Below, one piece after another: positions 11,959 through 23,256 of a stretch of DNA of 64,000 nt. The DNA is taken from positions 6,386,001 to 6,450,000 of the forward strand of contig JACGWO010000003.1 of NCBI GenBank assembly GCA_034509735.1, given 5' to 3'. How positions within the stretch are numbered: position 1 is the stretch's first letter; the number at the start of each line of letters is the position of its first letter. The notes under the pieces were generated by a model, which saw only the letters and a list, made by a program, of their open reading frames with translations, did no database searches and had not been told where the DNA came from. Origin of the DNA: Sesamum alatum (Eukaryota > Streptophyta > Magnoliopsida > Lamiales > Pedaliaceae). The translations under genes and the position numbers were made by a program.

Positions 11959-12553
11959 TTAGTCGTTGCCTCGTATTGCCACCAACATATTGATCAACTC
12001 ATGAATGCCCTTCTCAAGTGTATTCATGTTATAGTTGACGATAAATTGGTCGAAGGAGGGTGGGAGTGACTGAAGGATCACATCTATGTACGTTTCGTTA
12101 TCGAGACCTGCCTTTAGGTCCTCGAGCTTTTCCACTAGGATAAGCATTTTAACCCCATGCTCTTGTACAGAGGATCCTTCTGTCATTTTAGTTCCAAAAG
12201 AACGCCTTGGTCGCGACATACCTAGTATGCCGGTCTGGGACTGCATAGCAATCCTTAAGGCGAGCCATAATGGAAGGGACATCGTCTAGCCTTTCATATT
12301 GCTTCTGAATCTCATTGGTCATCGAAGCAAGTATGATGCTACGGACCTTCCGGTTATCCTTATGCCAAGTCTCGAACGTCTCACGTTCTTCTGGCGTGGA
12401 TCCTTCCGGCAAGGTGTTAGGGAGAGGCTCGTCCATGATGTAGCCTTGGTTCTCGTAATCTAGGACTATCCTTAGATTGCGCAACCAGTCATTGTAATTT
12501 GTTCCATTGAATTTGTTTGTCTCAAGAACGGTTGAAAGTAGGTTCTTAGACAT
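11959..12553 (-). pseudogene. Gag capsid domain, inner A element
   Basis: Gag begins at ATG 12553 (MSKNLLSTVLETNKFNGTNY), the same start as in all other copies, followed by the UBN2/copia-type Gag fold: WLRNLRIVLDYENQGY, IILASMTNEIQKQYERLDD, RYVATKAFF. One extra A in an A-run near 12196 shifts the frame; the rest (VKMLILVEKLEDLKAGLDN, IDVILQSLPPSFDQF, INML) is open in the next frame to 11959. An extra base near 11980 then breaks the link to the knuckle. Gag would form the virus-like particle. Confidence 0.88.
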
Positions 12554-14069
12554 TTTTTAAATCTACATTTAGAAAACAACGCACGATCAGCAGAAAATAA
12601 AAGACGGTGGTTTGATAAAAAATAATTAAATGCTTGGTCTTTAGTCATTTAATCCTCCACTATTTATACGAAAACATGGTACTCTCAAACGTGATTTTCG
12701 GGAAATCCTTTCCTAGTGGGCTTGGGATCCACAACGATTTTTCCCATACCCCGCTTTTGCGATTCGCATGGAAAAGATCCTGTGGGAGGTATTCCATAGC
12801 ATTCTCGTTCCACGAGATTCCCAAGATTATTCCCTCACCCTTTCATATGATCCCGAGGACTCCAAGCGAATCATGCTAATTGGGCGTTAGACCCAACCCA
12901 ATCGACCGAGGCACAGACCCACTGGTACCCCCACGACTCGTGAGACAGGTAACAGTAGCCCATTTTTCGTTCATGACATAGTGCAGCTTCTTTTAAGTAC
13001 AATAACATGCCACGACTCGTGAGACCACGGTATTGACCTAAAACAGCTTCCTCACTATGCCATGTATTGGACGGCATGGACAAACTCCTAGAGTTCATGT
13101 CCATTTTTGTCTAGGGTGTAATATTTCAACATTGGTCCAACCAATGTGAGAGCAGTAAATGACCGAGATGTCATAATAAATAAACATTCACACATTCATC
13201 CATAATGCGTAAATTAAACCATCCATAGCAGTTATATGACAAATAAAAAAACCCATTCATCCATCACAATAACCACATGCAAAATTAAAGCCTACCACGG
13301 CCCTGTTGGATGATCACGAGCCCGAATCCTATGCGACCCACTGAGCCCGCAGTGGATCTATGGTCAATCCAGGGTTGGTCCTATACTAATACATTAATAG
13401 TAACCCAATCATCATGCTGATGGGCCTTGGTCTCTTTTCTCTTTCTTCACTTCATGGAAAACTTCAAGGGACCTCCCGTCTGGGCTCTCCATGTGGTCCT
13501 TCCTTCTTCTCCACCAATTACAAAAAATAGAAACCTCACTCCTAATCTACTCTCATTACATATTAAAATTGAAACCCCAGCGAAAACCCGGGGGGAGTAC
13601 ATAAGGAGGGAGGTAGAATGCCTTATTATTCCAAGGCAACTAGAAAGAGAGAAGGAGAAAGCAGTAAAAGAGGCACACAGGCCCAACAGAAAATTAAACC
13701 ATACATTCGGTCTAGGGCTCGTGATCATCCATTTCCATCCAACACACATAATCACATGATCTAATCACATAATTACAATATACCAACAATTCATGATTTC
13801 CAATCATAATCATTAAAGATAAGAAATAAATGAACATGTGCGTAACGTGTGAAAAATAAAACACAAATATTGGTAACAGTATTTTCTCGTTTTTAGGAAA
13901 ACCTTTCCTCATTATTTTAAGTAAAATAACCCAGGGATTCCAAATCCAATTTATTTTACTCCTAAAATAATGTCTTTAGAAAAATAGGCATAATTGAACC
14001 AAAAACGATTTTTTCAGAATTAATTCAAAATTAAAACTGAAAATAATTAAAAAATAAAAGGAAAAAACA

Positions 14070-14095
14070 CTGCTAGGGTTTTGAAACCCTAGCAG
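14070..14095. repeat. Telo-box palindrome
   Basis: Perfect 12 bp arms (CTGCTAGGGTTT / AAACCCTAGCAG) with a 2-base centre, carrying AAACCCTA, the plant telo-box, on both strands. It marks the edge of the GC-rich tract. The copy in the right-hand A element (63641-63666) has one mismatch. Confidence 0.75.
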
Positions 14096-14640
14096 CAGCA
14101 GCCGCCGCCGCCGGCAGCGGCCCGCCGGCACACGCACAGGGCAGCAGGCTCAGCCTGCCGCCCCTGCGCGCGCGCAGGCCCCTTGCCTGCGTGCGCGCGC
14201 GCCTGGCCGCAGCGCGCTGCGCGGCTTGGCATTCCGGCAGGCCGCCGCGCGCGCAGGCTCCCTTGCCTTGCGCGCGCGCTGGCCTGCTGGCTGCCGGCCG
14301 TGCCCGTGCACAGTGCGCGCGCAGACGCGCACTGGGCACGCCTGCCGGGCGCGCACGCGCAGACTCCTCCGTCTGCATGCGCGCGCGCCTGGCGGCGCTG
14401 CCCAGAGCCCGTCCGCGCGCGGACTCGCAGGCGCGCAGCCTTGCGCGCGCCGCAGACACCCTTGTCTGCGTGCGCGCGCGCCTGCGCGCAGCCTTCCTGG
14501 CTGCGCGCTGCCCCTGCTTGACCGGCTGGGCGGGCGTGCGCAGGCCTCCCTTGCCTGCGCGCGTCTGCCCTGCCGGCAGCGTGCGGCTGCGCGCGGCCAG
14601 CCCTCCCGGCTGACCGGCTGCGTCGTTTCTCGTTTTCCGT
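14090..14640. repeat. GC-rich alternating purine-pyrimidine tract
   Basis: About 550 bp dominated by GCGC runs inside an AT-rich leader. Near-repeats of TGCGTGCGCGCGCGCCTG occur around 14187, 14373 and 14467. One end has short GCA and GCC triplet runs. B leaders have a much shorter equivalent of about 100 bp (26330-26420, 34236-34345, 58190-58310). Confidence 0.8.
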
Positions 14641-14827
14641 TCAATTTTCCACCCCGTTTCCCAAGAAAAACAGAAAAATACCAACATTTAGAAATTCACA
14701 CGAATTAAAAGCAATAAAACCGATATGCTTAAAAATCAAGAACAATCAAGATTTAATATAAAAACATGCCAATATCACGTTTCATGCTTAGAACGCACAT
14801 TAACCCTAGGCCTATACACCGAACCGG

Positions 14828-14839
14828 GCTCTGATACCA
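14828..14839 (-). promoter_or_regulatory. Primer binding site, inner A element
   Basis: TGGTATCAGAGC in element sense, complementary to the 3' end of initiator tRNA-Met, one base after the 5' LTR. It sets minus-strand DNA synthesis and fixes the element's orientation. Confidence 0.93.
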
Positions 14840-14840
14840 C

Positions 14841-16794
14841 TGAAAGAAATCGGTGGATCGTCCCGGGAATTGCGCGAATGCGGAAGTGCGATAAAAATAA
14901 ACATACAAAAATTAAAACATGCTTTTAATTTAAAAGAACACGCTCAAGATCATAAAGCATGTAAAGAAATCATGGAGGCCATAGAGTTGAAAATTAAAGA
15001 GGGACGAAAAAAGTAAAACGAGACCTACCCGTTGTCGTTTTCGTCTTCAACGGCTACTCGCGTTGTTCCCCGTTTTGCACTGAGATCTCGTTCTTGAGAC
15101 CCTCCAAATCGTGACACACGATCCACCCACGTATCTTGCATGTCGTGCTAGCAACGAACAAGTGTATAATTTTTGGAGTGGATGAATCAACAACACGTTA
15201 TCAATTGACGGTATTGATTCATCTAAGTTCTAATGCTCCAATAACAAAAGAACTAAGAAAAATATTTTCTTGTTAGAGAGAGAGGGATGGACGAGAGGTG
15301 AGGAGATGGGAGAGTGTGTGTTGTGTGTGTGATTTCAAGAATCATCATCCTTCAATTGTTTGGAGGCTAGAGGTTTATATAGAGGAGGAGTTTAATCCTC
15401 TTTAAACTCCAACTCTAAGAACTCTAATTTGACTAGGATTTTGACCTAGTCAAAGTCCTAGTCAAACTAGTGTTTGACCTAGTCAAACGAATCCTAGCCT
15501 TCCATCTCCCCTTTCCATCTCAACCGTTGATTTTAATTTAATGGAATATTTAAATCCCATTAAATATTCCAAAAGGCTAAAAGAATAAATATAATATAAT
15601 AAATAAATATTAGTATTTATTCTAAGCCCATTAAATCAACCCTTTAATAAATCCTATTTATTAATTTAATTCCCTTTATCAAATAGAAGGAATTAATTTC
15701 TCCAAGAAAATATAGGACCCGATTAAATCAAATTTAATCATTCCTTTACTCCAATATTTAATCCCAAATTAAATATTAAGTGTGTGTGGATAGTGTGTGA
15801 CTCTTTAGGTTCACCATTCACCTAGACTTGGTCGGATTCCTAGAATCCGCCCATTACAATGGGTGGCCATCTAGCAACGGTCCATGGCACTAGAGACTAG
15901 GTGAAATATTCGGGGATGAACACTTAGGCTCTAACAGTACACTTGTCTTTCTATCTTCGGTCTCATCACTTAGGGTCTAGGGCACGGAAAATGCAGGTAC
16001 CCATTTTGGACCTAAGTGTCGGTCTGTCCTTACTAAACGCCGCAAGGGAAACCTTTCCCTTCTGTTCAGATACTGTGGCCACAGATTTTAGGGACAAGAC
16101 ACAGAGCATACATGAGACTCAATTGTCAATACCTCTTGACAGGAGACAGATCCTTTCCTGGAAACTACTGACACTTTGTACACCCGAGCTGCACTAGACA
16201 TGGCATATGACTACTCAAGAGTATTTTGGCAATCTCTCACCATATCTAAGATACAGACCTGATGCACAGGTAAACTCAGCAGTTCCTCAAGTCAAAGGAC
16301 TTGGCCTGTACCGTTAGAACCGGGAATACACGTCATACCTTGCTGACCATACTCAAGGTCCTCCGTAAGACGGTTCTCGCAAGTCACCTCAGTCAGCTGC
16401 TTCCTAGCATGCTAACCCACTAACACTGCTTAGACGACCTTCGTCACCCGTCGATGAAATACGACAGCAGATGCTTAGTGCAAGTCTCAAGGGAATCTCG
16501 GTACCCATTTTCGAGATTCCTTGACTTGGAGATTTCCGGACTGATTCGGTAAGACTGATTTCATGGACCTACCACCAAGCGTAGTCCCAGTCCCCGAAAT
16601 CGATTCTCAGTCCATGGGCTTTGTTTGCATAGTGAACAGATATGTAATAGCAGATATCAGTGAACGGAAACAAAGTGTTGCCATATGAATTTTCACTTCT
16701 TTATTCATAAATGATTTATCAAACACCTGAAATTGTCTAGACATAGGTTACATATTCCCGCCAAAATTGGCTTACATGGTCACCTATTCGAACA
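14841..16794 (-). repeat. LTR family A, 5' LTR (apparent chimera)
   Basis: 1954 bp. The U3 end (16794 side) matches LTR 708-2691; the U5 end (14841 side) matches the right-hand A element at 60822-63018 instead (shared AATTGCGCGAATGCGG and ACTCGCG variants). TATA box at 15374-15381 and TTGAC/GTCAA cluster at about 15428-15488, both on the minus strand. A deletion near 14947 has removed the hairpin. Followed by TSD TGCCC at 16795-16799. Confidence 0.9.
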
Positions 16795-16799
16795 TGCCC
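16795..16799. repeat. Target site duplication TGCCC, right copy
   Basis: Matches 703-707 and is part of the HA gag sequence CTTCTCAAGTG that continues to 16821. Confidence 0.85.
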
Positions 16800-16821
16800 T
16801 TCTCAAGTGCGTTCATGTTGT
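16800..16821 (-). pseudogene. Gag fragment of host element HA
   Basis: 22 bp of HA gag left between two independent insertions: the A nest ending at 16794 and the B element starting at 16822. It matches the inner A element around 12010-12033. The last five bases GTTGT (16817-16821) are the left target duplication of the B element. Confidence 0.82.
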
Positions 16822-18634
16822 TGAAGGACAAGCGGATCCGCCCGGGAGCGCGAGCGGAAGCGAGAAAGCGTGTAAAGTGCGTAAATTTAAATCAAATTTA
16901 AAATACGCGAATCCCAAGGGGTGTACCCTTGGGTGCTCAAACCGGCGTTCGATGTAGGATGTGTAAATATTAAAACATATATTTAAGCACATAGGGCATA
17001 GATATATAAATGAAATCAATCAAAGCGTAATAAACCGTTACCTTTGATTGTTTAGCGTATGCTCCCGGCTACTTGCGTTGTTCCTTCTCCGGAATGCTCA
17101 CGAAATCCAAACGTATGGATTCTCCAAAGGTGATCCACACCACACCGGAAGAAACTCACGTTCTTCTTGCTAGAAAAGAACGGGTTTAGAAGGAATCGGT
17201 TTAAGAGAAGAACACTATGAATTAGTGTTCTCTTAAAACCTACTTTGTTCTTCTTCTTGATTCAAAATCAAGTGAAGAACACGAGTGTAAGAGAGGGAGG
17301 GAGCACAAAATTTTGAGAGAGAGGAGAGGATTTTTGTCTTCTCTTTTTCCTAGAAAAAGATGAATAATAAATCACTTATGCTTGGTGTTGTATATTCTCA
17401 TATATATACATAATTAATGTGATTATTGGAATGTGTCTAGGTTCATCCAAGGATATCTAGATTCATTCCAATCAATCACCATCAATTCTTCAATCAAGCC
17501 TACCAAAATTTATGGTATGATCAAATCATACCAAAAGGGTAGAGCTTGATTGGAGTTGATTTGTCTCTTTCCAAAAGAGACAAGTCAACATACCACCTAG
17601 CATGCAACATGGCTGATTTTGCTTCCTCCAAGGGAGCATGTCGGCTATGTTTAATTAAGGGAAGAAGTCCAACTTCTTCCTATTCCAAATTAGGAATTAT
17701 TTCTCCTCTCGGGTATAATTTAACGGACCGGGTTTTATCGTAATCCAATTACGACGAACCCAATATTAAATCCAATTTAATGTCCACTTAAATTATTCCC
17801 GTTGATCTTTTAATCCAATTAAAAGATCCAACGTCTCAACATCTCAACTTTCCATATTTAATCGAAAATCCAATTTATCGATTAAATGAAAGCCCGATAC
17901 AATATCGGCCCGTGCATCCAATGGACTTTCCCTTAAGTAATCCAATTATTTATTTTATCCTTCGAGATTGACTCCAAGTCGATCTCTCAACCTCCTCGGT
18001 GATTTGTGTGTGACCCTTTAGGTTCACCCTCAGCTAGACTTGGGCCCGTGTCCCACAAGGGCCCGTTACCATGGGTGGTCGTCTAGCAACGGTCCATGGC
18101 ACTAGAGACGAGGTGAATTGGCATGAACATTTAGGCGCTGATTCCGTACGGGTACGATCCTTCCGTCTACCGTCTCCCCGCCTTAGTCTAGGGTATGGAA
18201 TTGGGCGTCGGTTCCCATCCTTGACTAGGCATCTATGCTTAATACTCGAGACCACGTATGCTTCATTGCGTCGACACAGGGAACCATTCCCTGTTCGACC
18301 AACCACTGTGGCCACAGCTTTAAACAGCATGAACGTGTCCTGTCTCGAGGTTCTCGACTTGGAACGTTTCAGACCCAACTCTTAATCAGTTGGTTTCATG
18401 ACCACCATCCAATGCGTGGCCCAACTGCACGAGTTGTTATCCATGGTCTGTGGGCTTTGTTGCGATATAAGTTAAACACCGTTTTAACAAATGTAAGATG
18501 AGCGCAACAAAGAAGGTACCATTGGTGATGAACACTCATCTTATTCATCAGATAATAATATTACATTTACATCAAGTTGTCAGATAGGTTACAAATCGCC
18601 AAACCTATTGGCTTTCTGGTCACCTATTCTAACA
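16822..18634 (-). repeat. LTR family B, 3' LTR of B-m1 (internally deleted)
   Basis: 1813 bp with exact termini. Compared with solo LTR 3941-6159 it lacks the segment equivalent to about 5440-5866, the join being at about 18339. Hairpin CCCAAGGG / CCCTTGGG at 16913-16933. Confidence 0.92.
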
Positions 18635-18645
18635 ATCTCCTACTT
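18635..18645 (-). other. Polypurine tract of B-m1
   Basis: AAGTAGGAGAT in element sense, one base off the common AAGTGGGAGAT. Confidence 0.75.
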
Positions 18646-19677
18646 GACCTAAAGCCAATCACCCATTGTCCTCAAACCTCTTATTCAGATGGTGAGTATG
18701 GGCAACTTGCGACATGGGCTTAGCAAGTGGATCTGCTATGTTTTCTACGGAGCTGACTCGGTCCAACCGAACGTCAGTCCTGCTATCCATCTCCCTAAGT
18801 AGATGGTAGCGTCTAAGAATATGCTTGGATCGTGATGAGATCTCGGTTCCTTTGCTAGCGCTATCGCCCCGTTGTTATCATAAAAGATAATTACAGGCTT
18901 AGCAATGCTAGGTACTGCATCCAACCCTTGGATGTAGCTCATCAACCAAACCACTCCTTAGCAGCTTCCAAAGCCGCTATGTATTCAAAACTCTATGGTG
19001 GAGTCCGTCGTGGTAGCCTACTTGGAACTCTTCCAAGTAACCACGCCACCATTTAGTCTAAATACAAAACCATACTGAGACTTGGCATCATCGTCATCCG
19101 ACTGGAAGCTAATGTCACTATTAGCCTTCCAGTATCAACTCTCCACCGCCGTAGATCAAGAGCATGTCCTTAGTCCTTTCAGGTACTTCAGGATAGTCTT
19201 GACTGCACTCCAGTGTGCCTCCCCGGCACACGACTGATATCGACTTGTTACGCTTAAAGCGAAAGCCATATTAGGTCTAGTGCATTGAACAACATACTGT
19301 ATGCTGCCTACGGCTGAAACATAGGGGATGTCCAACATCCGTTTAAGCTCCTCATCAGTCTTAGGAGACTGCTTCTTGGATAACTTACAAGGACTGGGCC
19401 ATTCCTAACATCCTTCTAGATCTATCCCTGTAGATCTTGATGCCAAGGATGTAGGATGCCTCGCCCATATGCTTCATGGAGAATTGCATTGACAACCAAG
19501 CTTTAGTGGTACCCAACATCTTAGCATCATTCCCAATGAGCAAGATGTCATCCACGTAAAACACCAGAAACGCAACTGAGCTCCCACTGATCTTCTTGTA
19601 TACACAAGGATCGGACTCGTTCTTGATGAAATCATATCCCCGTATAACTTCATCAAAACGTATGTTCCAGCTTCGGG
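18646..19677 (-). pseudogene. RNase H and C-terminal RT of B-m1
   Basis: RH second half at 18745-18954 (IFYDNNGAIALAKEPRSHH), RT connection at 19156-19338 (ASRY and CTRPNMAFALSVTSRYQ type blocks), and a palm fragment with the YVDD region near 19545-19560. It has the family-wide RH lesion at 18981-18998 (TTTTGA with a stop) and several extra indels. It ends at the shared deletion joint CGGG (19674-19677), beyond which the RT core is absent. Confidence 0.85.
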
Positions 19678-20883
19678 TTTAACCCCTTTTGGTGGATCTG
19701 CTAGGGTCCAAACCTTGTTTGTACCCATCGATTCCATCTCGGATTTCATGGCCTCAAGCCACTTGTCCGAATCGATGTCCGACATCGCTTCTCCGTACGT
19801 CTTTGGATCATTATCCAACTGACCGGTCAGGCCCAGAAATCCATACCTATCAGGTTCATGGGATAGTCTGGCCGACCTACGAAGGACTGGAACAATATCA
19901 GTGGGAACCACTGGCTCAGATGTCACTGCCGCCTCATGGGGTACCTCACTTGATTCCTCAAGGAGTACCTCATCGTGTCGACTATCCAATGGAAAACCTT
20001 TTTCCAAGAACACTGCGTTTCGCGAGACAAAAAACCTTTTGCTCGGAGGGATCATAGAAATAATACCCCGCAGTTTCTTTTGGATAGCCGATGAACCTAC
20101 ATAAACTAGACCTCGAGTCTAGTTTATCTCCCACTAATCTCTTGACATATGCGGGGCAACCCCACACTTTTCAAGTATTTGTAGGAGGTAGGCTTGACAT
20201 GCCATATCTCATATGGCGTCTGGGATACCCTTTTAGATGGCGCCAAGTTCAAAACTTTGGCCGCCGTCTCAAGAGCGTATCCCCAGAAGGAAAGGGGTAG
20301 TTCGGTAAAACTCATCATGGATCGGACCATGTCCAACAAGGTCCGATTCCTCCTTTCAGACACACCATTAAGCTGCGGTGTTCCAGGAGGGGTCCACTGA
20401 GAGAGAATCCCATTCTGTTTTAGATAATCAGTGAACTCACCACTCAAATACTCTCCACCTCGGTCCGACCGAAGGGCTTTGATCTTTCGACCGGTTTGGT
20501 TCTCTACTTCAAGTCTGTATTCCTTAAACCTTCCAAAGGCTTCAGACTTGTACCTCATCAGGTAAACATAATCATACCGTGAGTGATCATCGGCAAAGGT
20601 TATGAAGTACGAGTACCCACCTCTAGCCTGAGTATTTAGTGGACCACAGACATCTGTATGGATCAAATCCAACAGACCACTGGCTAGCGTACTTTGTCCA
20701 ACAAAGGGTTTCTTGGTCATCTTTCCCTTTAGACAGGATTCACAGGTCGGTAGGTTGTCCAAATCGTCTATTTCTAGACTCTTTGAGTCCACCAACCTTC
20801 TTATCCTATCTTTAGAGATATGACCTAACCTCGCATGCCATATCTGTGCGTAATATGATCATCACGTTTTCGTTTGTGTTCTG
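19678..20883 (-). pseudogene. Integrase and linker of B-m1
   Basis: 20124-20795 is open for 223 residues: LPTCESCLKGKMTKKPF, then the integrase core with D in IHTDVCGP, D in RSDRGGEY and E in GVSERRNRT, and SFWGYALETAAKVLN. The linker (19690-20060) holds DEVLLEESSE and VLRRSARLSHEPDRYGF. A frameshift near 20130-20170 separates them. The upstream part is cut at 20883, inside the stretch encoding AEHKRK of the pre-integrase. Confidence 0.86.
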
Positions 20884-22731
20884 CGCGAGGGGAATCGAGA
20901 AAGCGTGGAAAGTGCGTAAACTTAAATCAAATTCAAAATACGCGAATCCCAAGGGGTGTACCCTTAGGTGCTCAACCGGGCGTTCGATGTAGGATGTGTA
21001 AATATTAAAACATATATTTAAGCACATAGGGCATAGATATATAAATGAAATCAATCAAAGCGTAATAAACCGTTACCTTTGATTGTTTAGCGTATGCTCC
21101 CGGCTACTTGCGTTGTTCCTTCTCCGGAATGCTCACGAAATCCAAACGTATGGATTCTCCAAAGGTGATCCACACCACACCGGAAGAAACTCACGTTCTT
21201 CTTGCTAGAAAAGAACGGGTTTAGAAGGAATCGGTTTAAGAGAAGAACACTATGAATTAGTGTTCTCTTAAACTTACTTTGTTCTTCTTCTTGATTCAAA
21301 ATCAAGTGAAGAACACAAGTGTAAGAGAGGGAGGGAGCACAAAATTTTGAGAGAGAGGAGAGGATTTTTGTCTTCTCTTTTTCCTAGAAAAAGATGAATA
21401 ATATATCACTTATGCTTGGTGTTGTATATTCTCATATATATACATAATTAATGTGATTATTGGAATGTGTCTAGGTTCATCCAAGGATGTCTAGATTCAT
21501 TCCAATCAATCACCATCAATTCTTCAATCAAGCCTATCAAAATTTATGGTATGATCAAATCATACCAAAAGGGAAGAGCTTGATTGGAGTTGATTTGTCT
21601 CTTTCCAAAGGAGACAAGTCAACATACCACCTAGCATGCAACATGGCTGATTTTGCTTCCTCCAAGGGAGCATGTCGGCTATGTTTAATTAAGGGAAGAA
21701 GTCCAACTTCTTCCTATTCCAAATTAGGAATTATTTCTCCTCTCGGGTATAATTTAACGGACCGGGTTTTATCGTAATCAAATTACGACGAACCCAATAT
21801 TACATCCAATTTAATGTCCACTTAAATTATTCCCGTTGATCTTTTAATCCAATCAAAAGATCCAACGTCTCAACATCTCAACTTTCCATATTTAATCGAA
21901 AATCCAATTTACCGATTAAATGAAAGCCCGATACAATATCGGCCCGTCCATCCAATGGACTTTCCCTTAAGTAATCCAATTACTTATTTTATCCTTCGAG
22001 ATTGACTCCAAGTCGATCTCTCAACCTCCTTCGAGATACCTCTGTCACATACTGACAGTGGACGGATCCTCTTCTTGGAATCCACCGTCCTCGCTACACA
22101 TTCCGACTGCACTGGACAAGGCTTATGATAATCATCTTACAGAATGATTACGTCTCGCCAGATCCAAGATACAGCCGTCCTGTGCACGCGACTGCCATGA
22201 TTTCTCAAGTCTGAGGATTACTCCCGTACTATCAGAACCGGGGAAAACCAATCATACCGACCAAGCCTCCAAGGCTTTCCATATGATGATCCCCGTGAGT
22301 CAGTCCAGTCGGCTCGACCCCAGTCGACCAACCCATCAAGATCGTGTAGGCGTCCCACGCCTGTCGCCGATGAAACATGGCACTCATCCAATGAACACGA
22401 CTCTTGACGCAAGTCTCAATAGGACTCTCGATGCCCTGTCTCGAGGTCCTCGACTTGGAACGTTTCAGACCCAACTCTTAATCAGTTGGTTTCATGACCA
22501 CCATCCAATGCGTGGCCTAACTGCACGAGTTGTTATCCATGGTCTGTGGGCTTTGTTGCGATATAAGTTAAACACCGTTTTAAACAAATGTAAGATGAGC
22601 GCAACAAAGAAGGTACCATTGGTGATGAACACTCATCTTATTCATCACATAATAATATTACATTTACATCAAGTTGTCAGATAGGTTACAAATCGCCAAA
22701 CCTATTGGCTTTCTGGTCACCTATTCTAACA
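20884..22731 (-). repeat. LTR family B, 5' LTR remnant of B-m1
   Basis: The PBS-proximal end is lost at 20884; the U3 terminus (TCTAACA at 22731) is intact and followed by TSD GTTGT. A join at about 22029 removes the segment equivalent to 5109-5463 of the solo LTR. The hairpin at 20948-20968 has one mismatch. Confidence 0.9.
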
Positions 22732-23256
22732 GTTGTAGTTGACAATAAATTGGTCGAAGGAGGGTGGGAGAGACTGAAGGATCACATCTATGTACGTCTC
22801 ATTATCGAGGCCCGCCTTTAGGTCCTCGAGCTTTTACACCAGGGTAAGCATTTTAACCCCGTGCTCTTGTACAGAGGATCCTTCTGTCATTTTAGTTCCA
22901 AAGAACGCCTTAGTCGCGACATACCTAGTATGCCGGTCCGGGACTGCATAGCAATCCTTAAGGCGAGCCATAATGGAAGGGACATCGTCTAGCCTTTCAT
23001 ATTGCTTCTGAATCTCATTCGTCAACGAAGCAAGTATGACGCTATGGACCTTCCGGTTATCCTTATGCCAAGTCTCGAACGTCTCACGTTCTTTTGGCGT
23101 GGACCCTTCCGGTAAGGTCCTAGGGAGAGGCTCGTCCATGACGTAGCCTTGGTTCTCGTAATCTAGGACTATCCTGAGATTGCGCAACCAGTCGATGTAA
23201 TTGGTTCCATTGAATTTGTTGGTCTCAAGAATGGTTGATAAAGGGTTCTTAGACAT
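22732..23256 (-). pseudogene. Gag N-terminal half of host element HA
   Basis: Begins at ATG 23256 (MSKNPLSTILETNKFNGTNY) and runs with one nonsense change (GAA to TAA in the EKLEDLKAG region, about 22834) to the TSD at 22732-22736. Typical Gag blocks: WLRNLRIVLDYENQGYVMDE, IQKQYERLDDVPSIM, RYVATKAFFGTKM. It is the 5' end of the gag whose other pieces are 16800-16821 and 1-707. Confidence 0.88.

Larger units (their letters stand above)
12554..14827 (-). other. 5' untranslated leader of the inner A element
   Basis: About 2.3 kb between PBS and gag ATG, unusually long for copia. From the PBS: TAGGCCTA palindrome (14807-14814), the GC-rich tract (about 14090-14640), an AT-rich part (13750-14060), then sequence homologous to the B leader with two copies of CCACGACTCGTGAGA at 12931-12945 and 13010-13024. 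I see no convincing coding region; the 100-200 residue open frames in the GC tract exist in several frames at once. The same leader starts at 63032. Confidence 0.8.
708..16794 (-). mobile_element. Family A copia nest (outer element plus inner A element)
   Basis: Read on the minus strand: 5' LTR 14841-16794, PBS 14828-14839, leader, gag-pol 12553 to about 8492, LTR 6490-8480, then a second partial internal region (RT and RH only, 6489-2692) and 3' LTR 708-2691. TSD TGCCC on both sides. The middle LTR ends exactly at its terminus against mid-RT sequence. This fits an A element inserted into an older A element's RT gene, after which the two 5' LTRs recombined and deleted the older element's 5' half. 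A solo B LTR (3941-6159) sits in the outer RT gene. No frame set is intact. Confidence 0.85.
16822..22731 (-). mobile_element. Deleted family B copia element (B-m1)
   Basis: Minus-strand B element with TSD GTTGT (16817-16821 and 22732-22736) in HA gag. 3' LTR 16822-18634, purine tract 18635-18645, RH/RT/integrase 18646-20883, 5' LTR remnant 20884-22731. The PBS, leader, gag, protease and about 35 bp of the 5' LTR end are missing, joined at 20883/20884. Each LTR also lacks about 0.4 kb, at different but nearly adjoining places. It carries the RT-core deletion seen in two other B copies. Confidence 0.9.

Noticed and set aside
14073..14687. Open frames of 110-204 residues in several frames over the GC-rich leader tract (also 63068-63709)
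   Set aside because: They overlap in up to five frames, are rich in A, R and G only, and follow from the lack of AT-rich stop codons in GCGC DNA. The two A leaders do not keep one frame.
6490..16794. A simple complete A element bounded by these two LTRs
   Set aside because: Flanks GCTTC and TGCCC do not match, and the two LTRs belong to different A variants. TGCCC pairs with 703-707 instead.
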